Assembly (NCBI RefSeq): GCF_003479405.1
Contig: NZ_QUHB01000020.1
Location: forward strand, 9,814-21,113
Length of the DNA stretch: 11,300 nucleotides
Direction: 5' to 3'
Origin: Eubacterium sp. AF16-48
GTDB lineage: Bacteria; Bacillota; Clostridia; Lachnospirales; Lachnospiraceae
Shown here: in pieces, positions 1 to 6,900 of the stretch
Position numbering within the stretch: position 1 is the stretch's first letter
Layout: each line of letters starts with the position of its first letter
Program-made: the position numbers and the translations under genes
Notes under the pieces: model-generated
Databases searched by the model: none
Told to the model about the DNA's origin: nothing
Seen by the model: the letters and a program-made list of their open reading frames with translations, nothing else

Positions 1-339
1 GTAATGCTCCGTATAACTGTAATGTCCATAATCTTCATGGAGCATATAGTTGATATTCAGTTTTAATATGTCTTTGATGATATGCTGTATATCCAGCGTG
101 GGAAAACGAATTTTCACATAATCAAACAGCATGGTAAGCGGTGCTTCTGGATTGAACCTTGCCAGTTCTTTATGCAGAGTTTCCAAAAGCTCCTTTGACG
201 GCTTCATTTTTCCGCTTTCTATCTTATTGAGATATTCTCTTGTGATACCAGAAGCCACCGCCAGCCTGCCTTGTGAGATGCCGTAAACAATTCGTTTCTC
301 CCGTAATTCTTTTATCCATTGTTCTTCATTCAGAACCAT
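1..339 (-). CDS. mobT: MobT-type relaxase (Tn916 Orf20-like), N-terminal part, cut by the window edge
   Basis: The first 113 residues are visible and the frame is open to position 1. MobT is the rolling-circle-type (Rep_trans) relaxase of Tn916/ICESt3-type elements; it nicks oriT and leads the strand into the recipient. Residues about 9-62 form a helix-turn-helix (ISQGRLAVASGITREYLNKI), as in MobT proteins, where this domain helps recognise oriT. The segment RFNPEAPLTMLFDYVKIRFP and the later HEDYGHYSYTEHY closely match my memory of Tn916 Orf20. The catalytic part lies outside the window. The start is uncertain: ATG at 339 follows a GGGGG run by one base, too close for a normal ribosome site, whereas CTG at 333 sits about 7 bases from it. 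An in-frame stop just upstream rules out a longer N-terminus. The putative oriT lies directly upstream. Confidence 0.9.
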   Translation of the reverse strand, partial: MVLNEEQWIKELREKRIVYGISQGRLAVASGITREYLNKIESGKMKPSKELLETLHKELARFNPEAPLTMLFDYVKIRFPTLDIQHIIKDILKLNINYMLHEDYGHYSYTEHY

Positions 340-356
340 ACCCCCAATCTGTCAAG

Positions 357-383
357 TGTGAAGTTTTTTAAGGCGACTTCACA
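357..383. repeat. 8-bp inverted repeat upstream of mobT, in the oriT region
   Basis: TGTGAAGT (357-364) and ACTTCACA (376-383) are perfect inverted copies around an 11-base spacer. The repeat lies between the mobT start and the nic-type repeat. It could be an accessory relaxase or regulator site, or a hairpin in the mobT leader. The sequence alone does not decide. Confidence 0.5.
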
Positions 384-459
384 ACTGAATTTTGCTAGGA
401 AATCATGCCAGAAGCCTTATGTTTCCTATGTTTTTCGTCTATTGTCTATTTGCAAACGT

Positions 460-484
460 ACCCCTCTGTTAGATACCGAGGGGT
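460..484 (-). other. Origin of transfer (oriT) core: nic-type inverted repeat
   Basis: Read on the minus strand, the core is ACCCCTC, then GGTATCTAACA, then GAGGGGT: perfect 7-bp arms around an 11-base loop containing CTAACA. The ICEBs1 oriT has the same design (ACCCCCC-type arm, loop with CTAACA, GGGGGGT arm). In Tn916, oriT maps between orf21 and orf20, exactly the position here between the coupling ATPase and MobT. The exact nick site is not shown by the sequence. On the plus strand the repeat is followed by TTTT and could be mistaken for a terminator, but no plus-strand gene precedes it. Confidence 0.8.
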
Positions 485-490
485 TTTACC

Positions 491-518
491 TGCTGGCGTG
501 GCTTACGCCACACCAGCA
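491..518. repeat. 11-bp imperfect hairpin between the coupling gene stop and the oriT core
   Basis: TGCTGGCGTGG (491-501) and CCACACCAGCA (508-518) pair with one mismatch around a 6-base loop. The hairpin starts four bases beyond the stop codon of the coupling-protein gene and ends just before the nic-type repeat. It has no T-tract on the minus strand, so it is more likely part of the oriT architecture or an mRNA 3' structure than a standard terminator. Confidence 0.55.
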
Positions 519-522
519 ACAG

Positions 523-1917
523 CTAGTCCGTGCCGTCGCCTTTCGCTTCGCACGTCGCCGTCCCGTCCTGCCTTGCTTGTGCAAGAGAGCCGATAGTCTG
601 CAAAAAATCATGTCCTTTCGGGACTAAAGGCGTGTAAAACTCACTGATAACACTTGTTCCCACATCACAATAGCCACGCCCCTTGATACGCTTCTGGAAA
701 AACTGCTTTTTCACATCTGAACCAAACAGCATACCGTAACCTAATTCGCTGATACGCCCAAGTCCCACACGGAAATTGAAGTTATCTCTGATACCGTCCG
801 AGAAATACTTTGCGTCTGGACGCTGGCAGGCAACGATAAGGAAATAACCTGCTTGTCGCCCTAACATAACGATTTTCTTTAACTGGCTAAGTAGGCTCAC
901 GCTTTCTTTTGTCCCCAGCATTTCAAAAAATGCCACATATTCATCAAAGATAAGAAAGCAGGGTGGCAGTCCCAGATAGGCGTAGTTTTCGCCCGTCTTA
1001 TAGTTCGGGTGTCGCTTCATTTCCTCACTTCGCTGTACCATGCCCTCATAAAAGGCATTGACGCAATCTATCATTTCTTCTTTGGTGTGATACACATTTC
1101 CCATAACTGTCCCTAAGTCTGCAAGGTCAGCGTTCTTCGGGTCTAAGATATAAAGGACAGCGTTGGTATGCAGTAAGGCTTCAATGAGCGTCAGCAGAAA
1201 ATAGGTTTTACCGCCACCAGTCCCACCAGCAATCAGAGCATGAGGGAGTGCGTCATATTCCCAGACAAGATTTTTCATCAGTCTAAGACAGCCGTTTTCT
1301 GCCAGTACTTCATCAATGGTAATGCGGTTCGCTATCATATCATAAAGCAGGGTATATTCGATATAGCCGTCATGCAGGGTCTTGTCGGTCAGCTCACAAT
1401 ACAAGCCACTTTCCAATTTATCCTCTAACCGTAAAAGCTGGTCTTGATATTTCCCCAGCGTAATTTCACAGCGGATATGAAGCAGTCCCTTTTCCATTTG
1501 ATAATAAATCTTTGGAAACCAGACGATTTTTTCCCTTGATCTGCCTTGCAGGTCAGTAAAAAAACCGCTATCTTGTACGGTATCGGCTTCATACCACTTG
1601 TTTTCCAGTATCATTCTTGCCAGCTTTTGACGGTGCAGGAGCTTCTTGAAACTGTCATAACAAAAACGGTAATACAGAAAAGCGACCAATGCACAAACAC
1701 CAGTCGCTATCAGTATGGTTATGAAGTTGTAAGGGGAAAGTGTCAAGCCGTTTTCTAACAAGCTGAAATGCTCCCAATCGGTACGCATGAGCTGTTTTAT
1801 ATTCAGTAGCAGAAGAACCGCCACGAATATAAACAGAAGCGTTCCTATGGAAAAATGGTAGACAAGTTGCTTGTCGCTGGCTCTGATACGGTGTCCTTTG
1901 TTACAAATCTTACGCAT
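523..1917 (-). CDS. FtsK/SpoIIIE-type conjugation coupling ATPase (Tn916 Orf21-like)
   Basis: This 464-residue membrane-anchored ATPase is the coupling protein that links the MobT-DNA complex to the conjugation channel. Two membrane segments lie at about residues 20-40 and 62-83. The FtsK motor domain follows, with Walker A GGTGGGKT at 231-238, Walker B FLIFDEY at 321-327 and the conserved LGRQAG..L..ACQRPDA stretch at about 352-368. The stretches ITLGKYQDQLLRLEDKLESG and GTSVISEFYTPLVPKG match Tn916 Orf21 very closely, and the length is as expected. AAGGAG lies about 10 bases before ATG at 1917. Upstream, only about 26 bases separate this start from the T-tract of a strong terminator, leaving no space for a promoter; expression must come from read-through or from a start inside the preceding genes. 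oriT and mobT follow. Confidence 0.95.
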   Translation of the reverse strand: MRKICNKGHRIRASDKQLVYHFSIGTLLFIFVAVLLLLNIKQLMRTDWEHFSLLENGLTLSPYNFITILIATGVCALVAFLYYRFCYDSFKKLLHRQKLARMILENKWYEADTVQDSGFFTDLQGRSREKIVWFPKIYYQMEKGLLHIRCEITLGKYQDQLLRLEDKLESGLYCELTDKTLHDGYIEYTLLYDMIANRITIDEVLAENGCLRLMKNLVWEYDALPHALIAGGTGGGKTYFLLTLIEALLHTNAVLYILDPKNADLADLGTVMGNVYHTKEEMIDCVNAFYEGMVQRSEEMKRHPNYKTGENYAYLGLPPCFLIFDEYVAFFEMLGTKESVSLLSQLKKIVMLGRQAGYFLIVACQRPDAKYFSDGIRDNFNFRVGLGRISELGYGMLFGSDVKKQFFQKRIKGRGYCDVGTSVISEFYTPLVPKGHDFLQTIGSLAQARQDGTATCEAKGDGTD

Positions 1918-1943
1918 AAATCAATCACTCCTTTCTGGATATG

Positions 1944-1976
1944 AAAAAAGCAGTCAATCCTAAGACTAACTGCTTT
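1944..1976 (-). terminator. Strong rho-independent terminator after the XRE regulator gene
   Basis: On the minus strand a 13-bp stem (arms at 1976-1964 and 1959-1947, two G-U wobbles, loop TTAG) is followed by six T's at 1949-1944. It lies 9 bases past the regulator stop codon and immediately before the ribosome site of the coupling ATPase gene. It should separate the inserted cassette from the transfer genes, or limit transcription into them. Confidence 0.85.
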
Positions 1977-1985
1977 AAACTGTCT

Positions 1986-2189
1986 TTATTCAAAAATAAA
2001 TATATCTTCTATCGGAGCTTTTACAGCTCTTGAAATATCTATTGCCAATTTAAGTGACGGATTATATTGTGCTTTTTCTAATCTCATAATAGTTTCACGA
2101 CGAACACCTACAATGTCAGCGAGTTGTTCTTGTGTTAATTCTTGTGCTACACGATATTTTTTTAAATTACATACAAACTTTGCTTCCAT
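1986..2189 (-). CDS. Small XRE/Cro-type HTH transcriptional regulator
   Basis: This 67-residue protein is little more than one helix-turn-helix domain of the short YgzD/HTH_3 type. Helices 2-3 of the motif are at about residues 19-38 (TQEQLADIVGVRRETIMRLE), followed by YNPSLKLAIDISRAVKAPIEDIF, the usual ending of this family. Such mini-regulators often sit beside genes for small membrane proteins and repress the pair; here the membrane-protein gene ends 3 bases upstream. The ribosome site AAAAGGGAA is formed by the last codons and stop of that gene, so the two are probably translationally coupled. A strong terminator follows. The likely target is the promoter/inverted-repeat region at 2833-2910; that is inference. 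Tn916 has no gene at this place. Confidence 0.9.
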   Translation of the reverse strand: MEAKFVCNLKKYRVAQELTQEQLADIVGVRRETIMRLEKAQYNPSLKLAIDISRAVKAPIEDIFIFE

Positions 2190-2192
2190 AAT

Positions 2193-2834
2193 TTATTCCC
2201 TTTTTTCATAACGATATAATAAATAGTTGCTAAGAAAAAGAACAAGAGCATAGATAAGTGAAACAGAAATCAGCATAAATATTGCACACCACTCAACATT
2301 ACGGGAAAACATACCTATTGCCATAAGCCAGATAACTACAAATAATAGTTTAAAACCTATCTTGTAGGCTTCTAATTGTGCTTTACGTTTATTTTCTTGA
2401 AAAAGCTCATCTTCTAAGATATGGGAAAGTTTACCTTCAAAGAAAAAACTGAAAAAACCAAAAAATATGAAAAAAGCAAAAGGAAATATTTCTCCAAATT
2501 TATAGTATGTCCAAAATCCGCCAAACCCCAGAAAACCAAACATTCCACAAAATCCCCAGTAAGGAGAAATTGTTCTTGAATATCGTTTTCCCCTGCTGTT
2601 TTTTGAAAAGACATTTTTAAAGCAGATAATTACTATATAGATAGCATATAGTGCTATTAAAGCTCCAATTACTAACATAGGAATATCCTTGTAAGAAAAT
2701 ACATATTCCGACATATCCATATTTTTGACCCAGCGTCCATCATTGTATAATAGGGAGTAGATTGTACCAACAATAAGCAATAAAGCACACCCTACCCCCA
2801 TAAAAATAATTTTTTTAATTTGTTTCTTTGACAT
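2193..2834 (-). CDS. Multi-pass membrane protein of unknown function, cargo of the ICE
   Basis: This 213-residue protein has about six hydrophobic segments, at residues 8-29, 50-73, 92-111, 114-133, 158-177 and 182-207. The middle is very rich in Phe and Gly (GFLGFGGFW, FFIFFGFFSFFFEG). A charged loop at about 134-157 (HILEDELFQENKRKAQLEAYK) is probably cytoplasmic. I do not recognise the family. The start at 2834 is chosen over an in-frame ATG at 2891 because it has AAAGGAGAG 6 bases upstream and because the predicted promoter -10 (2882-2887) lies inside the longer version. The gene is more AT-rich than the flanking transfer genes, and with the following XRE regulator forms a self-contained cassette between the Orf22- and Orf21-type genes. 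It might protect against a membrane-active agent or act as an accessory exclusion factor; neither is shown. Confidence 0.85.
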   Translation of the reverse strand: MSKKQIKKIIFMGVGCALLLIVGTIYSLLYNDGRWVKNMDMSEYVFSYKDIPMLVIGALIALYAIYIVIICFKNVFSKNSRGKRYSRTISPYWGFCGMFGFLGFGGFWTYYKFGEIFPFAFFIFFGFFSFFFEGKLSHILEDELFQENKRKAQLEAYKIGFKLLFVVIWLMAIGMFSRNVEWCAIFMLISVSLIYALVLFLSNYLLYRYEKRE

Positions 2835-2886
2835 ATTTATCTCTCCTTTCAAATGAGATGTTTTTGTATCTTTATGAGATAAATAT
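2833..2886. promoter_or_regulatory. Probable operator: 11-bp inverted repeat and ATGAGAT direct repeats
   Basis: ATATTTATCTC (2833-2843) and GAGATAAATAT (2876-2886) are perfect inverted copies separated by 32 bp. One arm covers the -10 box, the other covers the ribosome site and start codon of the membrane-protein gene. In addition ATGAGAT occurs at 2853-2859 and 2874-2880, exactly 21 bp apart, about two helical turns. Because the upstream arm lies at or before the expected transcription start, an mRNA hairpin is unlikely and a DNA site is favoured. The XRE regulator of the cassette is the natural candidate to bind it; binding is inferred. Confidence 0.6.
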
Positions 2887-2910
2887 ATCACTCCGCATTG
2901 TTCGTGTCAA
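2882..2910 (-). promoter_or_regulatory. Near-consensus sigma-A promoter of the membrane-protein/XRE cassette
   Basis: On the minus strand TTGACA (2910-2905), a 17-bp spacer and TATATT (2887-2882) match the vegetative consensus in 11 of 12 positions. A TGA just before the -10 gives an extended -10 element. Transcription would start near 2875, about 40 bases before the ATG at 2834. Confidence 0.85.
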
Positions 2911-2936
2911 TCAAAATTAAGACAAATACATCACTT

Positions 2937-3320
2937 TTATTTCTTCGGCTGTCCCTGCGATGTAGGGTTCTGTGGGCTACCTGCGTTCTGGTTGCCTTTA
3001 TTCTTCAACACAATATCCTCTGCCTTTACATACCAGTCCACATCTGCACCCGTATAGGTTTTTCTTGATACCGTATCGGCTACTGGATTGACAAGCTCCA
3101 CAACTGCATTGTAAGGAAATTCCCTTAACGGTACTTCTGGCGGTACGGACACGGGGATAATTCCACCATGCAGACTGCACTTCAAATCATAGATACGCTT
3201 TTTAAGCTGGGTACTCGGTGTCCCGTCCTCATTTTGCAAGAACACATCACGCACCGCTGTAAATTTTAATTTTCCAAATGTTTTCTCTTTGTCAATGACA
3301 AATCCATTTGATAATCTCAT
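2937..3320 (-). CDS. DUF961/YdcP-family conjugation protein (Tn916 Orf22-like)
   Basis: A 127-residue soluble protein of the small YdcP (DUF961) family found in pairs near the left end of Tn916-type ICEs. The N-terminus MRLSNGFVIDKEKTFGKLKF, the central VPLREFPYNAVVELVNPVAD and GADVDWYVKAEDIVL (91-105) match Tn916 Orf22. The last about 20 residues are a low-complexity N/Q/P/K tail. The precise role is not established; family members are thought to take part in transfer or element maintenance. AAGGAGTGAAG precedes ATG at 3320, and only 15 bases separate it from the Orf23-type gene, so the two form one operon. No terminator lies after it, so transcripts can run into the next cassette. Confidence 0.9.
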   Translation of the reverse strand: MRLSNGFVIDKEKTFGKLKFTAVRDVFLQNEDGTPSTQLKKRIYDLKCSLHGGIIPVSVPPEVPLREFPYNAVVELVNPVADTVSRKTYTGADVDWYVKAEDIVLKNKGNQNAGSPQNPTSQGQPKK

Positions 3321-3335
3321 AAATTCTTCACTCCT

Positions 3336-3662
3336 TTACTTTTCTTCAACTGCTACAATATCATCAGCTACTAATACATAATCGGTATGTCCCACATCCC
3401 CGATTGCGTACCCTCTGCCGTATAACTTCGGATTGACAAGTTTTACTTTCTGTTCATACTTGAAATGCTTTTCGCCAGCCTGCACGGGAATTTCTACCAC
3501 AACATTTTCCCCTCTCTGCACATCTGAATAAAGGTTGTAGCTTCTTCTTGCGAAAAATCTGCGGTTATCTTTATCTCTGTCAAAAACATGGTCGCTTTCG
3601 CCTGCAAATTCAAGAGTTCCAAAAGACTGTGCCATATCTGGCACGACATATTTCATTTCCAT
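3336..3662 (-). CDS. DUF961/YdcP-family conjugation protein (Tn916 Orf23-like)
   Basis: A 108-residue protein, paralogous in fold to its downstream neighbour. MEMKYVVPDMAQSFGTLEFA, RSYNLYSDVQR (40-50), AGEKHF (62-67) and KVKLVNP (72-78) closely follow Tn916 Orf23. The function within the ICE is not settled. Two ATG codons are possible, at 3662 and two codons later; GAGG lies about 9 bases before the first, which also fits the family start MELKF. The first 53 bases overlap the end of an uncertain ORF in another frame. No good promoter is visible directly upstream, so the message probably enters from the adhesin gene or across the joined ends of the excised circle, as known for Tn916 transfer genes. 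Confidence 0.9.
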   Translation of the reverse strand: MEMKYVVPDMAQSFGTLEFAGESDHVFDRDKDNRRFFARRSYNLYSDVQRGENVVVEIPVQAGEKHFKYEQKVKLVNPKLYGRGYAIGDVGHTDYVLVADDIVAVEEK

Positions 3663-3888
3663 ATTGTTTTACCTCGTTTCTTTCTATATTTGATAAGTTT
3701 TTTGATTGTGATTTCTTATTCTGGCGGTTGGGGAAGTACCAGCAATCCCCCAGATAGTAAAGGGTAAAGTCAATGCTTACGCACCCTTGACTATCCGTGT
3801 TCTTGCAGGTTGTAGGCAGACAAGCCAGAATAAGCAGAAGTCTGCCGTTTGACAGCTTCGGCGGAGAGCGTGATTTTTCTTTCATCAT
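3610..3888 (-). CDS. Doubtful 92-residue ORF between the adhesin and the Orf23-type gene
   Basis: An ORF begins at ATG 3888, with AAGGCGG 7 bases upstream overlapping the adhesin stop codon, and runs into the first 53 bases of the Orf23-type gene. The product is basic at its N-terminus (MMKEKSRSPPKLSNGR), has a short hydrophobic stretch LLLILACLP at about 17-25, and contains several Cys and Trp residues. I recognise no domain. In favour of coding are the ribosome site and tight coupling to the adhesin gene. Against it are the overlap with a well-supported gene and a long inverted repeat in its middle (3753-3795), which suggest that the stretch may instead be a structured leader of the Orf23/22 message. 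Confidence 0.35.
   Translation of the reverse strand: MMKEKSRSPPKLSNGRLLLILACLPTTCKNTDSQGCVSIDFTLYYLGDCWYFPNRQNKKSQSKNLSNIERNEVKQYGNEICRARYGTVFWNS
3753..3795 (-). repeat. 13-bp inverted repeat with an alternative pairing, upstream of the Orf23-type gene
   Basis: GATAGTAAAGGGT (3753-3765) and ACCCTTGACTATC (3783-3795) pair with one mismatch around 17 bases. A second perfect pair, AGTCAA (3768-3773) with TTGACT (3787-3792), uses part of the same arm, so the two folds exclude each other. There is no T-tract after the stem on the minus strand. This could be an RNA switch or attenuator leader, or a DNA-binding site. Confidence 0.5.
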
Positions 3889-3900
3889 ACCGTTACCGCC

Positions 3901-6900
3901 TTATGATTTCTTCATTTTACGGCGTTTGTAAAGATATGTTCCAGCTAATCCACCAGCAGACACAAGCAACATCACGACAAATGCCATTACATTTGTACTG
4001 TCGCCCGTTTTGGGACTGTCGCTAGGTCTGTTAGGCTTTTCTGGTGTCGGTGGTGTTTCGGGTTTTTCTGGCTTTTCCTTAAAGGTAATCGTCTGTCCCT
4101 TATCCTCAATATCCTTATGCTCGGTAACTTTCTTTGGTTCGTCTGGATTGCTTAAATCGTATAATTCCTCAAAAGTTACAAGCTGTTTGCCGTCAAGAGA
4201 AGTAGCGTCAAACGTAAAAGCAACTTCCACTTTCATAGTTTCGCTGTCAGCAATAAAAGTGTAATCACTTTCCACACGTTTTCCATTGATAAGAAGTTCT
4301 GCATTTTCTTCTTTCAACATCTGCCAGCCCACAAGTTTGTACTGTGTACCGACTTCTAAGCCCTCTAAGGTTACGGTATCAATGATTGTAACGTCTTTTC
4401 CTGCTTTAAGCTCTTTATTGCCGTCCTTATCGGTAGCAGTCGTATGAATTTTGATGATACGCTCTGTGATAAGTACGGTTTGCCCGTCGTCCTCAATGTC
4501 TTTGTGTTCTGCAACTTTCACGGGTTCGTCTGGATTGCTGAAATCATACAATTCTTCAAAGGTAACAAGGTTTTTGCCACCTAAAGCAGACGCATTGAAT
4601 GTATAGGAAATTTCCACTTTCATTTCTTCATCATCAGCGACAAAGGTATAATTGTTTTCTACACGTTTTCCATCAATGATAAGCTCTGCGTTTTCTTCCT
4701 TTAACATCTGCCAGCCTTTGAGCTGATACTTTGTGCCTTTTGTAAGTCCGTCCAATTTGACAGTATCAACGATTGTAACCTCTTTTCCTGCAAGGATAGT
4801 CTTTTCGCCGTCTTTACTGGTCGCTGTGGTATGAATAGAGATTTCTTTTTCGTATTCATCAGTTAGCGTTCCTAAATCAATCACAAGGTTATTTCTTGAT
4901 ACCACGATTTCAAAAGGTGGGATAAGTTCAAAGCCTTTGTTACTATCGCAACGTATTTCTTCAATGATATAGGTATCATAAGGTAATGCCCCCTTGCTGT
5001 CGTCTGGTTCAGAAGTCCCAAACCACACACCGTCCTCACTGGTCTTGCCTGCGTTAGTATTATGCTTGTGAGAAGCCCATTCAGCAGAAGTGGAGAACTG
5101 CCCGTTATCATCAGTTACCACAACATGATTTTCGCCCGTCGTCTTGCTTGTGATCCTAAAGGGAACATCAGCAAGACGCTTGTGTGTGCCTGCACCGATT
5201 TTCACGCCCTCAATATCTCCACGCTTAATCTGATTATAGATAGAATGGGCTTTTTCGGTTAAGTCCACGATTTTTCCATTTTCTGTGATTGTAAAATCAA
5301 TCGGCTTTGCACCGTCTGTCAAATATCCGTTTGGAGCTTCACTTTCAACGATACGGAATTTTCCATAAGGTAAGAGGTCAGAAGCAGTAGAAGCGACACC
5401 CTCAATATCTGTACGAATAGTTTTTACGACTTCATTTTTCTTGTATAGCTTGCCCTCAACCAAAACAGAATTATCATTTAAGGAAATGATGTCTAAGGCA
5501 GTATCTTTCAAAGTGGCACTTCCTTGTGGCTTCGTATCGCCCGTTTCTAAATCTCGTTTCTGAATTTTGACACCGCCACGGATAACCTTGTCTGATACGG
5601 AAAACTGGTTACTTCCAGATAATACGGCAAGGTCGCCGTCCTCGGTAATCTGTGTTACATATAAGCCCTTAATCTGTTCGGACTTATCGCCAGCCTGCAT
5701 ATATGCACCGTCTAACAAGTAGCCGTTTGGAGCTTTTGTTTCTTCAACGGTTAGTGTTCCTAAAGGAAGAACGGCTTTACCGTCCTGCATATAGAAGCTG
5801 TCGCCAGACACCTTGTATGCGTCCGCTAATTTTGTGAGGTAGTGGGTTGTCCCGTCGATGTCAGTTTCAGCGATTGTCTTTGTAACCCATGTACGAGTAG
5901 CTTCGGCAGGGAGATTGTCTTTGTTATAGAAGCCTGCATAATACTTCCATGTAAATTCCGCACCTGCTAAAGAAGCATTCCCCTGCGGATTGTCTTTCTG
6001 TGTTTCCATATCTATCTTGAAAAGCTCAATCAAAGTGTCTGTTACTTTCGGTGTATCTGATACTTTCAAAGTCGCTGTTTTTCCAGCTTCAACCTTTAAG
6101 GAATATACAGTTTTATCTACTTTATATCCTGCTGGTGCGGATAATTCCTTGATATAGACTGTGCCTGCTTTTACCTCTACAACATCTGTATTTCCGTTTT
6201 CATCAGTCGTAAGGGTGGCAAGCTGTTTTGTGCAGTCCTTATCAGCAAAGACACCATAGGTTGCACCTGCAATAGAGTAATTCCCGTTACCGTCTGTAAT
6301 GCTAGTATTACTGGAAGTCTTTTGTAATTTCGCATTTCCGACATTCAGCTTCGCCCAGAATTGTCCCAATTCCTGCCCCTCGCCAGAGTAGATATAACCG
6401 CCACATTCATAGCGTCCTTTATTTTCTTTGACAAAGGCTTTCGCACCAGCGAAAACTTCGTCCTGCGTTGCCTTTGGAATTTCATCATAAGAAGCTCGCA
6501 CGTTATCACATTGCCAGCCAAGATGTACGCTCAATCTCTGCCAGACGACACATTGTTCCAACAGATAGACTTGCTTGTAGTTCAGTTCCTTGTGAGCTTC
6601 GCCATACTGTTTGACATACTCTAAGGATAACGCCACATCTGAAATCTGGTCGGCACTCATGCGTGAGCTTGCGTCAGCTCTGGTCTTGTAGCCGTTCTTA
6701 AAATCTGTATTGATGTCAATACAATAAGCAGTTTCGCCCTCGACTTTCATATAGCCCTCATTGAATGTCGAACCGATAGAACTGTCATTCATTACTTTTT
6801 CAATGATACCGACACGCTCTGCACTTTCCGTCCAGTATTGCTTGCTTTCTGCATGAACGGGTGTAGTCGGTAAAGCAGTAACGACAGTTGCAAGAGCTAA

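Noticed and set aside
461..487. Plus-strand terminator (CCCCTC/GAGGGG then TTTT)
   Set aside because: No plus-strand gene precedes it, the T-run is short, and position plus loop sequence fit oriT much better.
319..627. Plus-strand ORF across the oriT region (102 codons), with a nested 63-codon one
   Set aside because: It runs over the mobT start, the oriT dyads and the end of the coupling gene, has no ribosome site and no recognisable domain.
2414..2614. Minus-strand 66-codon ORF inside the membrane-protein gene
   Set aside because: It is a frame shadow of a well-supported gene whose Phe-rich stretches remain open in other frames.
2835..2891. Upstream ATG start for the membrane protein at 2891
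   Set aside because: It lies upstream of the predicted -10 box, so it would not be transcribed from that promoter, and it lacks a ribosome site; 2834 has a good one.
4010..6624. Several plus-strand ORFs of 60-90 codons opposite the adhesin gene
   Set aside because: Shadows of the adhesin coding sequence with no ribosome sites or domains.
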